A stretch of 64,000 nucleotides of DNA. Source: Nostoc sp. TCL240-02. GTDB taxonomy: Bacteria > Cyanobacteriota > Cyanobacteriia > Cyanobacteriales > Nostocaceae. This document shows positions 16,061-23,891 of the stretch, one piece after another; the stretch's first letter is position 1, and every line of letters starts with the position of its first letter. Below the pieces are notes generated by a model that was not told the origin of the DNA, searched no databases, and worked only from the letters and a program-made list of their open reading frames with translations. Made by a program: the position numbers and the translations under genes. Location: NCBI RefSeq assembly GCF_013343235.1, contig NZ_CP040094.1:6195001-6259000 (forward strand), written 5' to 3'.

Positions 16061-17501
16061 TCAATGTTGACTGTTTCACAAAACCCATACTGTTGCCCAA
16101 TGCTTCGTATCGATAGCCATAGTTAGACATTTGAAGTATCAGCTCATCCATGTCACGACGACCAATCTTAAGCCCCATCTTTTCCTCCAAATGCTTGACA
16201 AGTGATTCTTGCGATATCTCCAAATCAATACGTTTCAACGCTTCACTTGCGTACCTGTTTTTACGGTTACTTTCACCAAGTTTGGGTAAGTCTTCTTTCA
16301 CCCACTTACCAAGGATAATGGATAGCTGGCTGCCTACACCTGTTCCCTTGTTACGCTTCAGGTACGTGAAATGTTTTGCGAAACTATCGATACCATGCTC
16401 AATACTTTCAAATACACCACAGTAGACACCTACTGCTATTGGTACCTGGCATATAATCCACTTTTTGGGATTGATAGCATCTGGAATATTAGAAGGTTTT
16501 ATACGGTTGAGCTTGCCTAGTGTTGGGGCATACACTTTGTGTAACAAGTCCATACTCTCTTCCCCCCATATACGCTGATACACACGTTGCATACCTTCCC
16601 ATTCGTACATGATACGTGAGTACACTGGCTTGCCTTCCTGGAAGTTGAGACATATCGTCCGTCGCGCAACTTCACCGCATTCGGGGTCTGTACCCTCATC
16701 AAGTGAAAAAACTGATGTGATGACCTTGTAGGAATAATGCTTGAATTCAACCTTTGTGGTATCACTACCTGCATTACTTAATCTTGATACCGCGCTCTCT
16801 TCACAGTTAGCAAGCAGAATATCATAATGCGCTCCCCACTTTACCAACCATTCATTGCGGTTAAAGTTGTCCACGAGTGCGTAGCCACCCTCACCACTAC
16901 CAAACTTGCTGTCAAGTAAATCCCTGATACTAGCACCTGTGAAACCCGGTCTAATTTCGACCGCCAGGTGGCTTGGGTAGTGTTGAGCGATGGTCTTACC
17001 AAGCTCTGTCTTTCCACTGCCATTGCTGCCTATAAAATAGGGAATGGGAAGACATTGACGCTTGGATAGTACAGCTTTGCAATTGAGTAGCGCGAACACG
17101 GTAGCGATAGGGTACTGCTGTGCAGCATCAGGCATGGGTAGGAAGTTCGGCAAGTACTCGGACTTGAACCATGTTGCGTACTGCTTTGCAACATCTTTGC
17201 AGTTTTCGTCAAAGCCGAACTCTTTTAGCCCACAAATGCTTTCGTAGTCTTCCTTGAAGTCGTACCGGGGCAAGAAACGCTTTTCATCATTACTACTATG
17301 AACAACAGCACTCTCGGACTGAGGAATATTAATGGTAAGTTGTGTAGCGTGTGTCTCCAGCTCCAATCTCATATCATCCGTTAAATCGGTATCTCTTTCC
17401 ATCTGAGTGAGAATATCAGCTATCTTTTGCTGTTGCTTAGTACCTGCTAGTACTGTCTTGGCAAGGTCGTTACGGTACTTTTGTACTTTATCTTCAGTCA
17501 T
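16047..17501 (-). CDS. AAA+ ATPase, SF3-like replicative helicase/primase C-terminal type
   Basis: The 484-residue protein has a clear Walker A (FIGSNGSGKTELGKT, about residues 168-182), a Walker B-like strand (GGYALVDNF) and later a sensor/Arg-finger stretch (PECGEVARRTICLNF) in the spacing seen in superfamily 3 and D5-like helicases. The first 90 residues are helical and charged. This is the best candidate for the element's replication protein. An alternative is a packaging ATPase; the sensor region argues for helicase. It is preceded by a leader motif CACACACAAAAATTGA (17522-17537 on the plus strand as its complement) that is shared with other element genes. Confidence 0.7.
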   Translation of the reverse strand: MTEDKVQKYRNDLAKTVLAGTKQQQKIADILTQMERDTDLTDDMRLELETHATQLTINIPQSESAVVHSSNDEKRFLPRYDFKEDYESICGLKEFGFDENCKDVAKQYATWFKSEYLPNFLPMPDAAQQYPIATVFALLNCKAVLSKRQCLPIPYFIGSNGSGKTELGKTIAQHYPSHLAVEIRPGFTGASIRDLLDSKFGSGEGGYALVDNFNRNEWLVKWGAHYDILLANCEESAVSRLSNAGSDTTKVEFKHYSYKVITSVFSLDEGTDPECGEVARRTICLNFQEGKPVYSRIMYEWEGMQRVYQRIWGEESMDLLHKVYAPTLGKLNRIKPSNIPDAINPKKWIICQVPIAVGVYCGVFESIEHGIDSFAKHFTYLKRNKGTGVGSQLSIILGKWVKEDLPKLGESNRKNRYASEALKRIDLEISQESLVKHLEEKMGLKIGRRDMDELILQMSNYGYRYEALGNSMGFVKQSTLNEGK

Positions 17502-17582
17502 ACTCGTGTTATATTATTGGTTCAATTTTTGTGTGTGGGCGTACCGTATTGGCATTGCCCACTTTTTTATTACTATTGTTGG

Positions 17583-17921
17583 CTACCGTTCACACAGTGG
17601 ATAAACTGCACTTGCTGGCATGGGTTTAATAAATGAGTTCAGTGCTAGTATCATCCCAAGTTGCCAAGATAAAAGTGATAGGTACTTTGATGGCGTGCCA
17701 GCTAAGTCGCACATATCAAGGATATTCCTGTAAGCAAAGCAACCAGTACTAAAACCCTTGTCAGCTAAGTACCCTCTAACAAACATGTAGATTTTTCTGC
17801 TGTCTGAGATGTTACCTGAAAATCCAATTGTTGCTAGCGCTAGCGTGCAAAAAGCAACATTATTATTGTGGCTGTAAATATTTGACCAACTATCGTCATC
17901 GGTAAAGAAAGAAGCTTTCAT
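17583..17921 (-). CDS. Hypothetical element protein, 112 residues
   Basis: The product (MKASFFTDDDSWSNIYSHNN) has no recognised family. It is mainly helical with hydrophobic patches and five cysteines. It starts 4 bases after the stop of the MazZ-like gene, so the two are co-expressed. The 81 bases after its stop contain a GTGGGC...GCCCAC hairpin (about 17535-17564) that separates it from the helicase gene. Confidence 0.6.
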   Translation of the reverse strand: MKASFFTDDDSWSNIYSHNNNVAFCTLALATIGFSGNISDSRKIYMFVRGYLADKGFSTGCFAYRNILDMCDLAGTPSKYLSLLSWQLGMILALNSFIKPMPASAVYPLCER

Positions 17922-17925
17922 GTGC

Positions 17926-18222
17926 TTAACTATGTTGTGATATTAATTCCAGTGCAAATAAGATTCTTGTGGCTGCATGCTCTAGGTTTGGTTCACTAAT
18001 ATCACCAGCGAAGTAGGCAAGTAGGTGTATTAGTGCGTGATTGAGATGCTCATTCGATGGTATTGACCGCCAATTATTGTCGCCATACTTATCAGCGCCA
18101 CCCTTTAACACTTTTGCCACTTCCAGTAAAGCTAGTGGTGGTAACAAGTCAGCTCTGAAATTTACCTTGCACTGCTTACCACCTTGTTCGTTTACTTCTA
18201 TTTCACTTGAATGAATGTCCAT
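17926..18222 (-). CDS. MazZ-like dATP/dGTP pyrophosphohydrolase (DUF5664-type)
   Basis: The 98-residue protein fits the small phage pyrophosphohydrolase family: KVNFRADLLPPLALLEVAKV, then ADKYGDNNWRSI, HLNHALIHLLAYFAGD and LEHAATRILFALEL. The conserved Glu/His/Asp residues sit where MazG-like enzymes bind metal and nucleotide. Relatives in viruses remove pyrophosphate from dGTP/dATP; the S-2L cyanophage member MazZ feeds diaminopurine synthesis. No PurZ-like gene is seen here, so a general nucleotide-pool role is more likely. Start MDIHSSEIEVNEQ at 18222 gives the usual length. Confidence 0.75.
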   Translation of the reverse strand: MDIHSSEIEVNEQGGKQCKVNFRADLLPPLALLEVAKVLKGGADKYGDNNWRSIPSNEHLNHALIHLLAYFAGDISEPNLEHAATRILFALELISQHS

Positions 18223-18245
18223 CGTTTATACCCTATATTTTCTAG

Positions 18246-18304
18246 ATGTCATATTTGAATGTCATCTGGAGTGTCATGTTTGAATGTCACCCCAGCATGT
18301 CACT
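18246..18304. repeat. TGTCA repeat block 3 (five half-sites)
   Basis: ATGTCAT-ATTTGA-ATGTCAT, then GTGTCAT-GTTTGA-ATGTCAC, then ATGTCACT. Two direct copies of a roughly 24-bp unit upstream of the MazZ-like gene and just after the stop of the next gene upstream. Confidence 0.75.
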
Positions 18305-18317
18305 TTGCAGTAATACC

Positions 18318-19268
18318 CTACCTACCCATTACATTGAGCAGTAAATCAGAATACTCCTTGTATTCTTTATTAGCTTTGATACTGCTAAACGCTCCCTTTA
18401 TATCGGCAATGTTTTTATCGCACTTAGACATTTCTGTAACGTAGAATTTTACGCGCGCTTCTAACATTTTGGCAGGGTCAACACTACCACAGCCTGACCA
18501 GTTACCTTTGCTACCCTTCTTTTCTTCTTTTTTGGGCAACACCACATCTACACCATCAATGGATGGTAGCTCTCCTTTGAAAGGGAAACACTCCACTTTG
18601 TGACCTGTGATTTTACCTGATATAGGAGACTTTAAGAACACACTTGGCAATACTTCATCAGTGAGTGCAGGGAGACACATAATGCCAGCGTCGTTGAGTT
18701 TAAGTGCAGCGTCATATTGTGGCATTCCCTCAGCAAGGGTATCCACATCGTTTTCAAGGCAATATACCCAGAATTCAGACATTGCTACTTCTAAATCAAT
18801 ACATTGTTCCGTCGTGATGTTAGTCCTAACAACTATCTCTCTACTCTCGTTAGTGACGATTAAGCCTAGCTCAGACAACACTTTGACCATTGTCTTCAAA
18901 ACAGGAATGTCGTTGCAATAAATAACAGCATTGCAGCCATCAATCTGCCATTGTTTTGCAAGCTCTTCACCCTTCATCTTATCAAAAGTACCCTTAGCGC
19001 CGCCCTCGCCTTGTTTCCAGCTTTTGAACTCGAATACACCACCTTTGTTGCAGCTACCAGCACCCATTGATACTACCAACCAGTAGTTGTCACCATCTAT
19101 AATGCCTGCCATTGCATTAGTTTGCAGGGTAAATTCTGTGCCGGTGAAGTCATACCTCCCAGGTTCACCACCTGCTGTCTTGTTAAGTCGTAATGCCGCC
19201 CATTGTTTGCCACCGTTGTCAAATTGTGTTTGAGCAAAGCCAATATAAGAGTCTAAAGGTAAAGCCAT
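18318..19268 (-). CDS. Hypothetical element protein, 316 residues
   Basis: No family is recognised. The protein opens MALPLDSYIGFAQTQFDNGG and has a strand-rich first 110 residues with a GDNYWLVVSMGAGSCNKGG segment, a helical middle, and a Lys-rich linker (LPKKEEKKGSKGNWSGCGS, about 245-262) before a helical C-terminus (MLEARVKFYVTEMSKCDKNI). The N-terminal part reads like single-stranded-DNA-binding or single-domain OB/beta proteins, but this is not a secure match. Its leader contains ACACACAAGGATTA, close to the motif before three other element genes and including the ribosome site. Confidence 0.65.
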   Translation of the reverse strand: MALPLDSYIGFAQTQFDNGGKQWAALRLNKTAGGEPGRYDFTGTEFTLQTNAMAGIIDGDNYWLVVSMGAGSCNKGGVFEFKSWKQGEGGAKGTFDKMKGEELAKQWQIDGCNAVIYCNDIPVLKTMVKVLSELGLIVTNESREIVVRTNITTEQCIDLEVAMSEFWVYCLENDVDTLAEGMPQYDAALKLNDAGIMCLPALTDEVLPSVFLKSPISGKITGHKVECFPFKGELPSIDGVDVVLPKKEEKKGSKGNWSGCGSVDPAKMLEARVKFYVTEMSKCDKNIADIKGAFSSIKANKEYKEYSDLLLNVMGR

Positions 19269-19343
19269 TGTCGTTTAATCCTTGTGTGTTGTAATGTTTG
19301 TCATTTGTTGTAGTGTCATACCATCACGGTTGTCATAATGTTT

Positions 19344-19490
19344 TTACTTTTTTGCGTCCTTAAATGCTTGTGCTAATCGCTCTACCTCGTGTGTTGGCAG
19401 TGATTGCAAGTTTATATCCAACTTAACACCCAAGCTACTTGCATCAGCCTGTATATTCTTGATAGTTGACTCTTTCGTGGTGTTTATCAT
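19344..19490 (-). CDS. 48-residue hypothetical protein, coupled to its upstream gene
   Basis: ATG at 19488-19490 (read on the minus strand) opens a 48-residue frame, MINTTKESTIKNIQADASSL to AQAFKDAKK. Its ATG overlaps the upstream gene's TGA as ATGA, the usual sign of translational coupling, which is the main support. It is helical and charged, with no recognised family. Confidence 0.5.
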   Translation of the reverse strand: MINTTKESTIKNIQADASSLGVKLDINLQSLPTHEVERLAQAFKDAKK

Positions 19491-19642
19491 GGTAGTAATG
19501 TGATTAGATATCCTTTAACTCGTTCCAACTCATCGTCATTCAATGCACAAATGTCATTCATGGGCACACAACGCTTGAGTTGTATGTTGAGCAATACCAC
19601 ATCTCTTATCAATTGCCTTCTCTCGGTTGTAGTTTCATTCAC
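19487..19642 (-). CDS. Small hypothetical protein, about 51 residues
   Basis: The frame can start at a TTG at 19708, but GTG at 19642 follows GAGGG and gives 51 residues (MNETTTERRQLIRDVVLLNI to YLITLLP). It is helical, with a predicted compact hydrophobic pattern like small DNA-binding or regulatory proteins. Its stop overlaps the next start. No family is recognised. Confidence 0.5.
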   Translation of the reverse strand: MNETTTERRQLIRDVVLLNIQLKRCVPMNDICALNDDELERVKGYLITLLP

Positions 19643-19747
19643 GCACTGTACACCCTCTTGGTGGTTGTGGTTGATAGCAAGATTTGTCTTTATTCGGAAG
19701 TGACGCAAGCTCTAAAAGTAGTACTAGTAAAGCTATTTCAACCCTCA

Positions 19748-20020
19748 TCACCCTATACTCCGAGTATCGTATTCATCAAAAAAGAAAGTGATTTGACGAG
19801 TGATGATGCAAAGTTCTGACACTGTTGATAGTGTTAGGCTCCACTTGACCGATATCTTGCGCTTCAGGACTTGGTACTCATGTATGTTGTCCACCTTAAT
19901 GGCTGCCAAAAGCGCTGTTGCAAGTAGGTATGGGTCATCGTAATCGGTCATTTGACCCGCAATTATTTGAGTTTCTGAAAACTTTACACCCGATATTCTT
20001 ACTGAACGGGACATACTCAT
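19748..20020 (-). CDS. Hypothetical element protein, 90 residues
   Basis: This 90-residue product (MSMSRSVRISGVKFSETQII) has a helical centre (PYLLATALLAAIKVDNIHEYQVL) and a strand-rich end. Its ATG overlaps the TGA of the upstream gene (20017-20020), so the pair is co-translated. No family or motif is recognised. Confidence 0.58.
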   Translation of the reverse strand: MSMSRSVRISGVKFSETQIIAGQMTDYDDPYLLATALLAAIKVDNIHEYQVLKRKISVKWSLTLSTVSELCIITRQITFFFDEYDTRSIG

Positions 20021-20961
20021 ACTCCTTTTTTGGGTAAGTGAAGTTGGACAATAGGTACTACTGTAGGTATACCTGTGCGCTCATTTGTGCACTGAGCCAT
20101 TAACAATATGGATGAGTAAAATATTTTATCTATGCGGTAGTAATCAAGCCTTGCCACTAAACCAATGTCATGTTGCAGTAGCACTTTATCGCCCACTTTG
20201 AAATGATGTGACTTGACGGCTTGGGATGTGCTTATCCACTCCACATTGTTACTTCTACCCGCCAAAAGCCATCTACTACCTACCCTTAGAAAAGTACCAA
20301 CACTGGGAAAATATCGCGTGATGTTGTGCTGTTCGTCTGATATTGTGCGACATACAATAATGTCCTCACTTGATACTAGGTCTGGATACTGCCCAGTGAG
20401 TGATACCCTGAAAGACCTGGAATGCGTGTCATGAGTGCTAAGTTTTGCTTTAATCGTATGAAATTTTGTACTCACATCTGGTAACAACCACTCCACATAG
20501 CCTTCAGTGCTACTCATTGGGAATGCCCTGTAGTTGCCTTTACCATCTCCCACTACTTCAATCTTGCAGCAATCATTGATGCGTGCAGTATGCAGGTTGC
20601 CCGTGGGATTATTGACGACCACTTCACGATTAACGCTTATTGCAGTATCCCTGCCATCATCAGTGTCCCAATAGACTGGAATGATGCGATATTCACTATG
20701 AATACCTAACACTACCTCACGCGATTCCTCGCTTACTTCCAACACTGTTATATTGGTAGACCTTTCATCAGAGTGACATGCTAGAGTGTCACTTTTAGTG
20801 TCACTAAAAATGTCATCCGTAGATGTCACTTCAGTGATAGGGGTAGTAAGCCTTAAATACTCTGCCTCCAAAGTGGAATAGTCGCTGTCAAGCCTGCATA
20901 GTATTTTATTTCCTTCATTTTTTAGTACCTTTAAGGTACTTTGCAATTCCCTGTATTTCAT
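20017..20961 (-). CDS. Hypothetical element protein with SAP-like N-terminus
   Basis: The 314-residue protein begins MKYRELQSTLKVLKNEGNKI and SDYSTLEAEYLRL, a helix-turn-helix pattern found at the start of several cyanobacterial SAP-like proteins. A variable linker (residues 42-66) is encoded by a TGTCA repeat block, which suggests the repeat invaded or grew inside the gene. The rest is strand-rich, with SH3-like or phage-tower-like loops (HHFKVGDKVLLQHDIGL). It leads the minus-strand replication operon region and carries the exact 16-base leader CACACACAAAAATTGA 10 bases before its ATG (20971-20986). A DNA-binding role is inferred. Confidence 0.62.
   Translation of the reverse strand: MKYRELQSTLKVLKNEGNKILCRLDSDYSTLEAEYLRLTTPITEVTSTDDIFSDTKSDTLACHSDERSTNITVLEVSEESREVVLGIHSEYRIIPVYWDTDDGRDTAISVNREVVVNNPTGNLHTARINDCCKIEVVGDGKGNYRAFPMSSTEGYVEWLLPDVSTKFHTIKAKLSTHDTHSRSFRVSLTGQYPDLVSSEDIIVCRTISDEQHNITRYFPSVGTFLRVGSRWLLAGRSNNVEWISTSQAVKSHHFKVGDKVLLQHDIGLVARLDYYRIDKIFYSSILLMAQCTNERTGIPTVVPIVQLHLPKKGV
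20773..20830. repeat. TGTCA repeat block 4, inside a coding region
   Basis: GTGACAT, GTGTCAC, GTGTCAC, ATGTCAT and ATGTCACT lie within the linker-coding part of the 314-residue gene. It is the only block fully inside a gene and keeps the frame open. Confidence 0.72.
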
Positions 20962-21166
20962 TTCGTTTACTCAATTTTTGTGTGTGTTAACCGCTCGCTC
21001 GGCTATGTGAATAATGTAATCTTGATGACATCACCTGAGCATCAGTGTGAATGCCGAATGTTGATATTTGAGCATTAGTTGTAATCATAGTGTTGTCACG
21101 GTGATGTACTTTCGTGTGTATATGCTATTCGTGCATCAATATAGTGGCAGTTATCAGAATGCATCT

Positions 21167-21340
21167 ATGCCTACACTCCCAGAAAAGCGCTTCACGTTCA
21201 ACTTTGACCTAACACTCAAGAGACTAGCTACCAAACAAGCAGAGGAAGAATTCATTACTCTGGCTTCTCTCATTAATCGTGCGGTAGCTGAGTACCTTAC
21301 TGCTAGGGGTATCGATGTCAAATCTAGTGAGAAAAGATGA
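21167..21340 (+). CDS. Small ribbon-helix-helix-like or helical regulator, about 57 residues
   Basis: The start at ATG 21167 gives MPTLPEKRFTFNFDLTLKRL to TARGIDVKSSEKR; an earlier in-frame ATG at 21122 would add 15 residues. The pattern (short N-terminal strand FTFNF, then LKRLATKQAEEEFITLASLINRAVAEYL) is like small Arc/CopG-type DNA-binding proteins. It stands alone in a divergent gap, just upstream of a large TGTCA repeat block, and is a candidate for the protein that reads those repeats. That link is inference. Confidence 0.52.
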   Translation: MPTLPEKRFTFNFDLTLKRLATKQAEEEFITLASLINRAVAEYLTARGIDVKSSEKR

Positions 21341-21432
21341 CACCATGTTGAATGTACGGATGTCATCAAAGTGATGTCACTGCTAATATGTCATTCATGG
21401 ATGTCACTTAAAACGACATTCGTGGATGACAT
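21337..21432. repeat. TGTCA repeat block 5 (about six half-sites)
   Basis: ATGACAC, ATGTCAT, ATGTCAC, ATGTCAT, ATGTCAC, an imperfect ACGACAT, then ATGACAT, spaced 6-12 bases. It begins over the stop of the small regulator gene and ends 35 bases before the 329-residue gene. Confidence 0.75.
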
Positions 21433-21466
21433 TTTTTTTACAACACACAAAGGTTGAAGAAATAAT

Positions 21467-22456
21467 ATGACACGCTTAACATTTGCATCGGTTCATCAAT
21501 ACGCTCTCGATAACGGCTACCAACTCGTAAGAACATCAGAGGGTTATTCTTTGTATCCTGAAGTAGGGAACCTTGCGGAGCGTATGGGAGGTTACAAAAC
21601 CAAGACACTAAAGGTAGTAATGGAAGTGATTAAAGAAGGTTGCAGCTTGCATGGTCAATACTGCCCTTACCTACCGCCCTGCTTTGAGAATGGGTATAGA
21701 AGCGCTCAAGAAATGCAACAGCTCGATGAATTATGGGAACAAGAAATAGATGAAACGGATGAGATTTTAGAGGAAGGAATTTACGACAGTGAATTTTGTA
21801 AGGAAGAAGGTATCACTGCCCCCGAGAAGGTAGAGAGCAATATCACTTGCATGGTAAGTGGGTATTGGATAGAAAGTGAGCCAAATAACGAGTATGAACC
21901 TAACTATGAATCAAGAACATACAATACAACTATTCAGATGTTATTACTGGCATTCAACGTTAAACTCACCACTACAGTAATTGAATTGTATTGTGCTGAG
22001 ATATCGCAGGATGCGAGCTTGACTGGTAACAGGGTATTGGAAATATGTGCTGATGACTTAGGTACTGAAGCAATGTATCTAGGTTTTCAGTGCAACGAAT
22101 TACTAGGAAGGCTTTTGGAGTTAACAGAGAACGAGGACTTAGGATGGGAAATTATCTCCTGTATTAACTACTGCACCAATGAGATACAACCAATACTCAG
22201 AAACAATACTCCTTGCGAATGGGATGATTTCAATGAGTCAGAGGAAAGCTTTAACACTCGTATTGCATTGGAAGAGATGTATAGATTGCCTATGCCGATG
22301 TGGTATTGGGATACCGATAGATACACGTTATGTTCACATGAAGACTATGAAGAGCAAGAGAGATTTGACTTGTTGCATAGCTTTCACGTGGCGGCGGTAA
22401 GTAGGTGGGAAAAAATGCAAACTGCTTACAATAAAGCACGTAGTAGTGGTAGGTAG
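21467..22456 (+). CDS. Acidic hypothetical protein, 329 residues
   Basis: The product (MTRLTFASVHQYALDNGYQL) is strongly acidic, with clusters such as DELWEQEIDETDEILEEG and EWDDFNESEES. No known family is recognised and no signal peptide or membrane helix is visible. Its leader holds CACACAAAGGTTGA, the plus-strand form of the element's shared leader. It is the first gene of the right-arm plus-strand series. Strong acidity occurs in DNA mimics that block restriction or CRISPR proteins, but many proteins are acidic and no specific support exists. Confidence 0.68.
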   Translation: MTRLTFASVHQYALDNGYQLVRTSEGYSLYPEVGNLAERMGGYKTKTLKVVMEVIKEGCSLHGQYCPYLPPCFENGYRSAQEMQQLDELWEQEIDETDEILEEGIYDSEFCKEEGITAPEKVESNITCMVSGYWIESEPNNEYEPNYESRTYNTTIQMLLLAFNVKLTTTVIELYCAEISQDASLTGNRVLEICADDLGTEAMYLGFQCNELLGRLLELTENEDLGWEIISCINYCTNEIQPILRNNTPCEWDDFNESEESFNTRIALEEMYRLPMPMWYWDTDRYTLCSHEDYEEQERFDLLHSFHVAAVSRWEKMQTAYNKARSSGR

Positions 22457-22466
22457 TACTTCCTAG

Positions 22467-22511
22467 GTGACATCCCAGAGTGTCACTCCAGATGTCATAT
22501 TTTATTGTCAT
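22467..22511. repeat. TGTCA repeat block 6
   Basis: GTGACAT, GTGTCAC, ATGTCAT and TTGTCAT with gaps of 6-12 bases, immediately after the 329-residue gene and before the antirepressor-like gene. Confidence 0.72.
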
Positions 22512-22577
22512 CTCACAACAACACATACAACAGGTTTCAACATCGCTTCAACGCACACAATACCCAATGACAAAACA

Positions 22578-23156
22578 ATGACACAGCTTACCTTTGACAA
22601 GACACTTGCACTCTCAATTTATAACTCTGATGAACAATTTCCTATTGACCTTGATGATGCGTGGCTATGGCTGGGCTGGGCATCAAAACAGAAAGCACTT
22701 GATTGCCTTGTAGCTAATTTTGAAGAAGGCACAGACTTTTTAACTTTGGGTAAAAAAGCCTCTAACGGGGGCAGACCGGGAAAACATATTATGTTGACAG
22801 TTGATTGCTTTAAGTGTTTTGCGATGATGTCAGGTACAGAACAGGGTAAAGTCATCCGCAAATACTTTATTGAATGTGAAAGTATTGCCAAGGAAGCAAA
22901 TATCAAAGCATTACCATCTGTCAGCACATCAAAACTCACTGAACTAAAAGCCAACGATGCACTGGTACGGCATCACATTAGGGTGCTTGAAAGTGAACTA
23001 GCTGAAAAGAGGATGGAATTACAGTCTATTCAAAAAGAGTTATTCACCGAAGCTAAAGCTGTACTTGATGCTAACCCTGAACTGGCAAGGGCTGTACTCG
23101 ATGCCAGGGAAATAATAGAGCGCGCTAAACAAGCCAACAAGTACCTTAGTGTGTGA
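22578..23156 (+). CDS. Antirepressor-like protein (MSV199/KilA-N-type domain)
   Basis: ATG at 22578 is chosen because the family domain starts there (MTQLTFDKTLALSIY); a longer frame upstream covers the repeat block. The 192-residue protein has FPIDLDDAWLWLGWASKQKALDCLVANFEEGTDF, then GRPGKHIMLTVDCFKCFAMMSGTEQGKVIRKYF, typical of phage AntA/MSV199-type antirepressors, followed by a coiled-coil tail. These proteins bind phage repressors or DNA and favour lytic functions. It sits next to a BRO-N gene, a common phage pairing. An MTKQ mini-frame (22567-22581) overlaps its start and may be a leader peptide. Confidence 0.75.
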   Translation: MTQLTFDKTLALSIYNSDEQFPIDLDDAWLWLGWASKQKALDCLVANFEEGTDFLTLGKKASNGGRPGKHIMLTVDCFKCFAMMSGTEQGKVIRKYFIECESIAKEANIKALPSVSTSKLTELKANDALVRHHIRVLESELAEKRMELQSIQKELFTEAKAVLDANPELARAVLDAREIIERAKQANKYLSV

Positions 23157-23157
23157 G

Positions 23158-23203
23158 ATGTCATCTAAATATGACATTTTAAATGACATGTAAAAATGTC
23201 ACT
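23158..23203. repeat. TGTCA repeat block 7
   Basis: ATGTCAT, ATGACAT, ATGACAT and ATGTCACT between the two antirepressor-like genes. The spacing alternates 6-9 bases. Confidence 0.72.
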
Positions 23204-23237
23204 CACAGACAATACCTATACACAGAGAACAAGAATA

Positions 23238-23855
23238 ATGAGTAACTTATCTATTTTCAGCTTTGAAACACACGACATACGCTTTGTAGGTACTGCAATA
23301 GACCCTTGGTGGGTAGCGGCTGATATTTGCAAGGCATTAGAGATTACAAATCCATCAACAGCTATTAGTAAATTGGACGATGACGAAAAAACACGTGACA
23401 TAACTTTAAATGATGTCAGTGGCAAATTTGCTAGCACCAGGGCGCAGAAGGTATGGTGTGTGAATGAACCAGGATTGTATGCACTTGTCTTAACAAGTCG
23501 CAAGCCATCAACCAAGCGCTTTAAAAAGTGGCTGACATCCGAGGTAATACCCGCTATACGCCGGACTGGTAGTTACAGCATTCCTAACAACGCACATGTT
23601 AGGACTTCCACTACCTTCGACAAAAAGGTTGCCGAACTGATGAAGCGCAAGGAACTGTTATCAGAACGCATCGATGCTACGACAAAATCACTCAAGTCAT
23701 TACAGGAACAATACGACTCACTTGAACAAGAGTACTCACGACTATACGTAGAGCATTATCGTCACGAGGGTGAGGAGTATATCAAGCACAAACAAATAGT
23801 TGGTAGCCACAATCCCTACCTTAGTAAATTGAATGACATTAAAACATGTCACTAA
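23238..23855 (+). CDS. BRO-N domain antirepressor-like protein
   Basis: The start MSNLSIFSFETHDIRFVG at 23238 gives a 205-residue BRO family N-terminal domain (PWWVAADICKALEITNPSTAISKLDDDEKT, then VNEPGLYALVLTSRKPSTKRFKKWLTSEVIPAIRRTGSY). The C-terminal half is a coiled coil. BRO-N proteins are common in phages and often act as antirepressors or DNA-binding regulators. The upstream frame from 23196 lies in a repeat block and is probably not coding. Its end overlaps the next repeat block. Confidence 0.82.
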   Translation: MSNLSIFSFETHDIRFVGTAIDPWWVAADICKALEITNPSTAISKLDDDEKTRDITLNDVSGKFASTRAQKVWCVNEPGLYALVLTSRKPSTKRFKKWLTSEVIPAIRRTGSYSIPNNAHVRTSTTFDKKVAELMKRKELLSERIDATTKSLKSLQEQYDSLEQEYSRLYVEHYRHEGEEYIKHKQIVGSHNPYLSKLNDIKTCH

Positions 23856-23878
23856 AAATGTCACTCAAACATGTCATT
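23833..23878. repeat. TGTCA repeat block 8
   Basis: ATGACAT, ATGTCACT, ATGTCACT and ATGTCATT cover the BRO-N gene end (stop at 23853-23855) and the space before the zinc-ribbon gene. The block is unusual because the coding end and the repeats overlap. Confidence 0.72.
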
Positions 23879-23891
23879 CAGGGAAACATAC

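Noticed and set aside
23192..23237. Longer starts for the BRO-N and antirepressor-like genes through the repeat blocks
   Set aside because: The added residues are encoded by TGTCA repeats and precede the known domain start; internal ATGs fit better.
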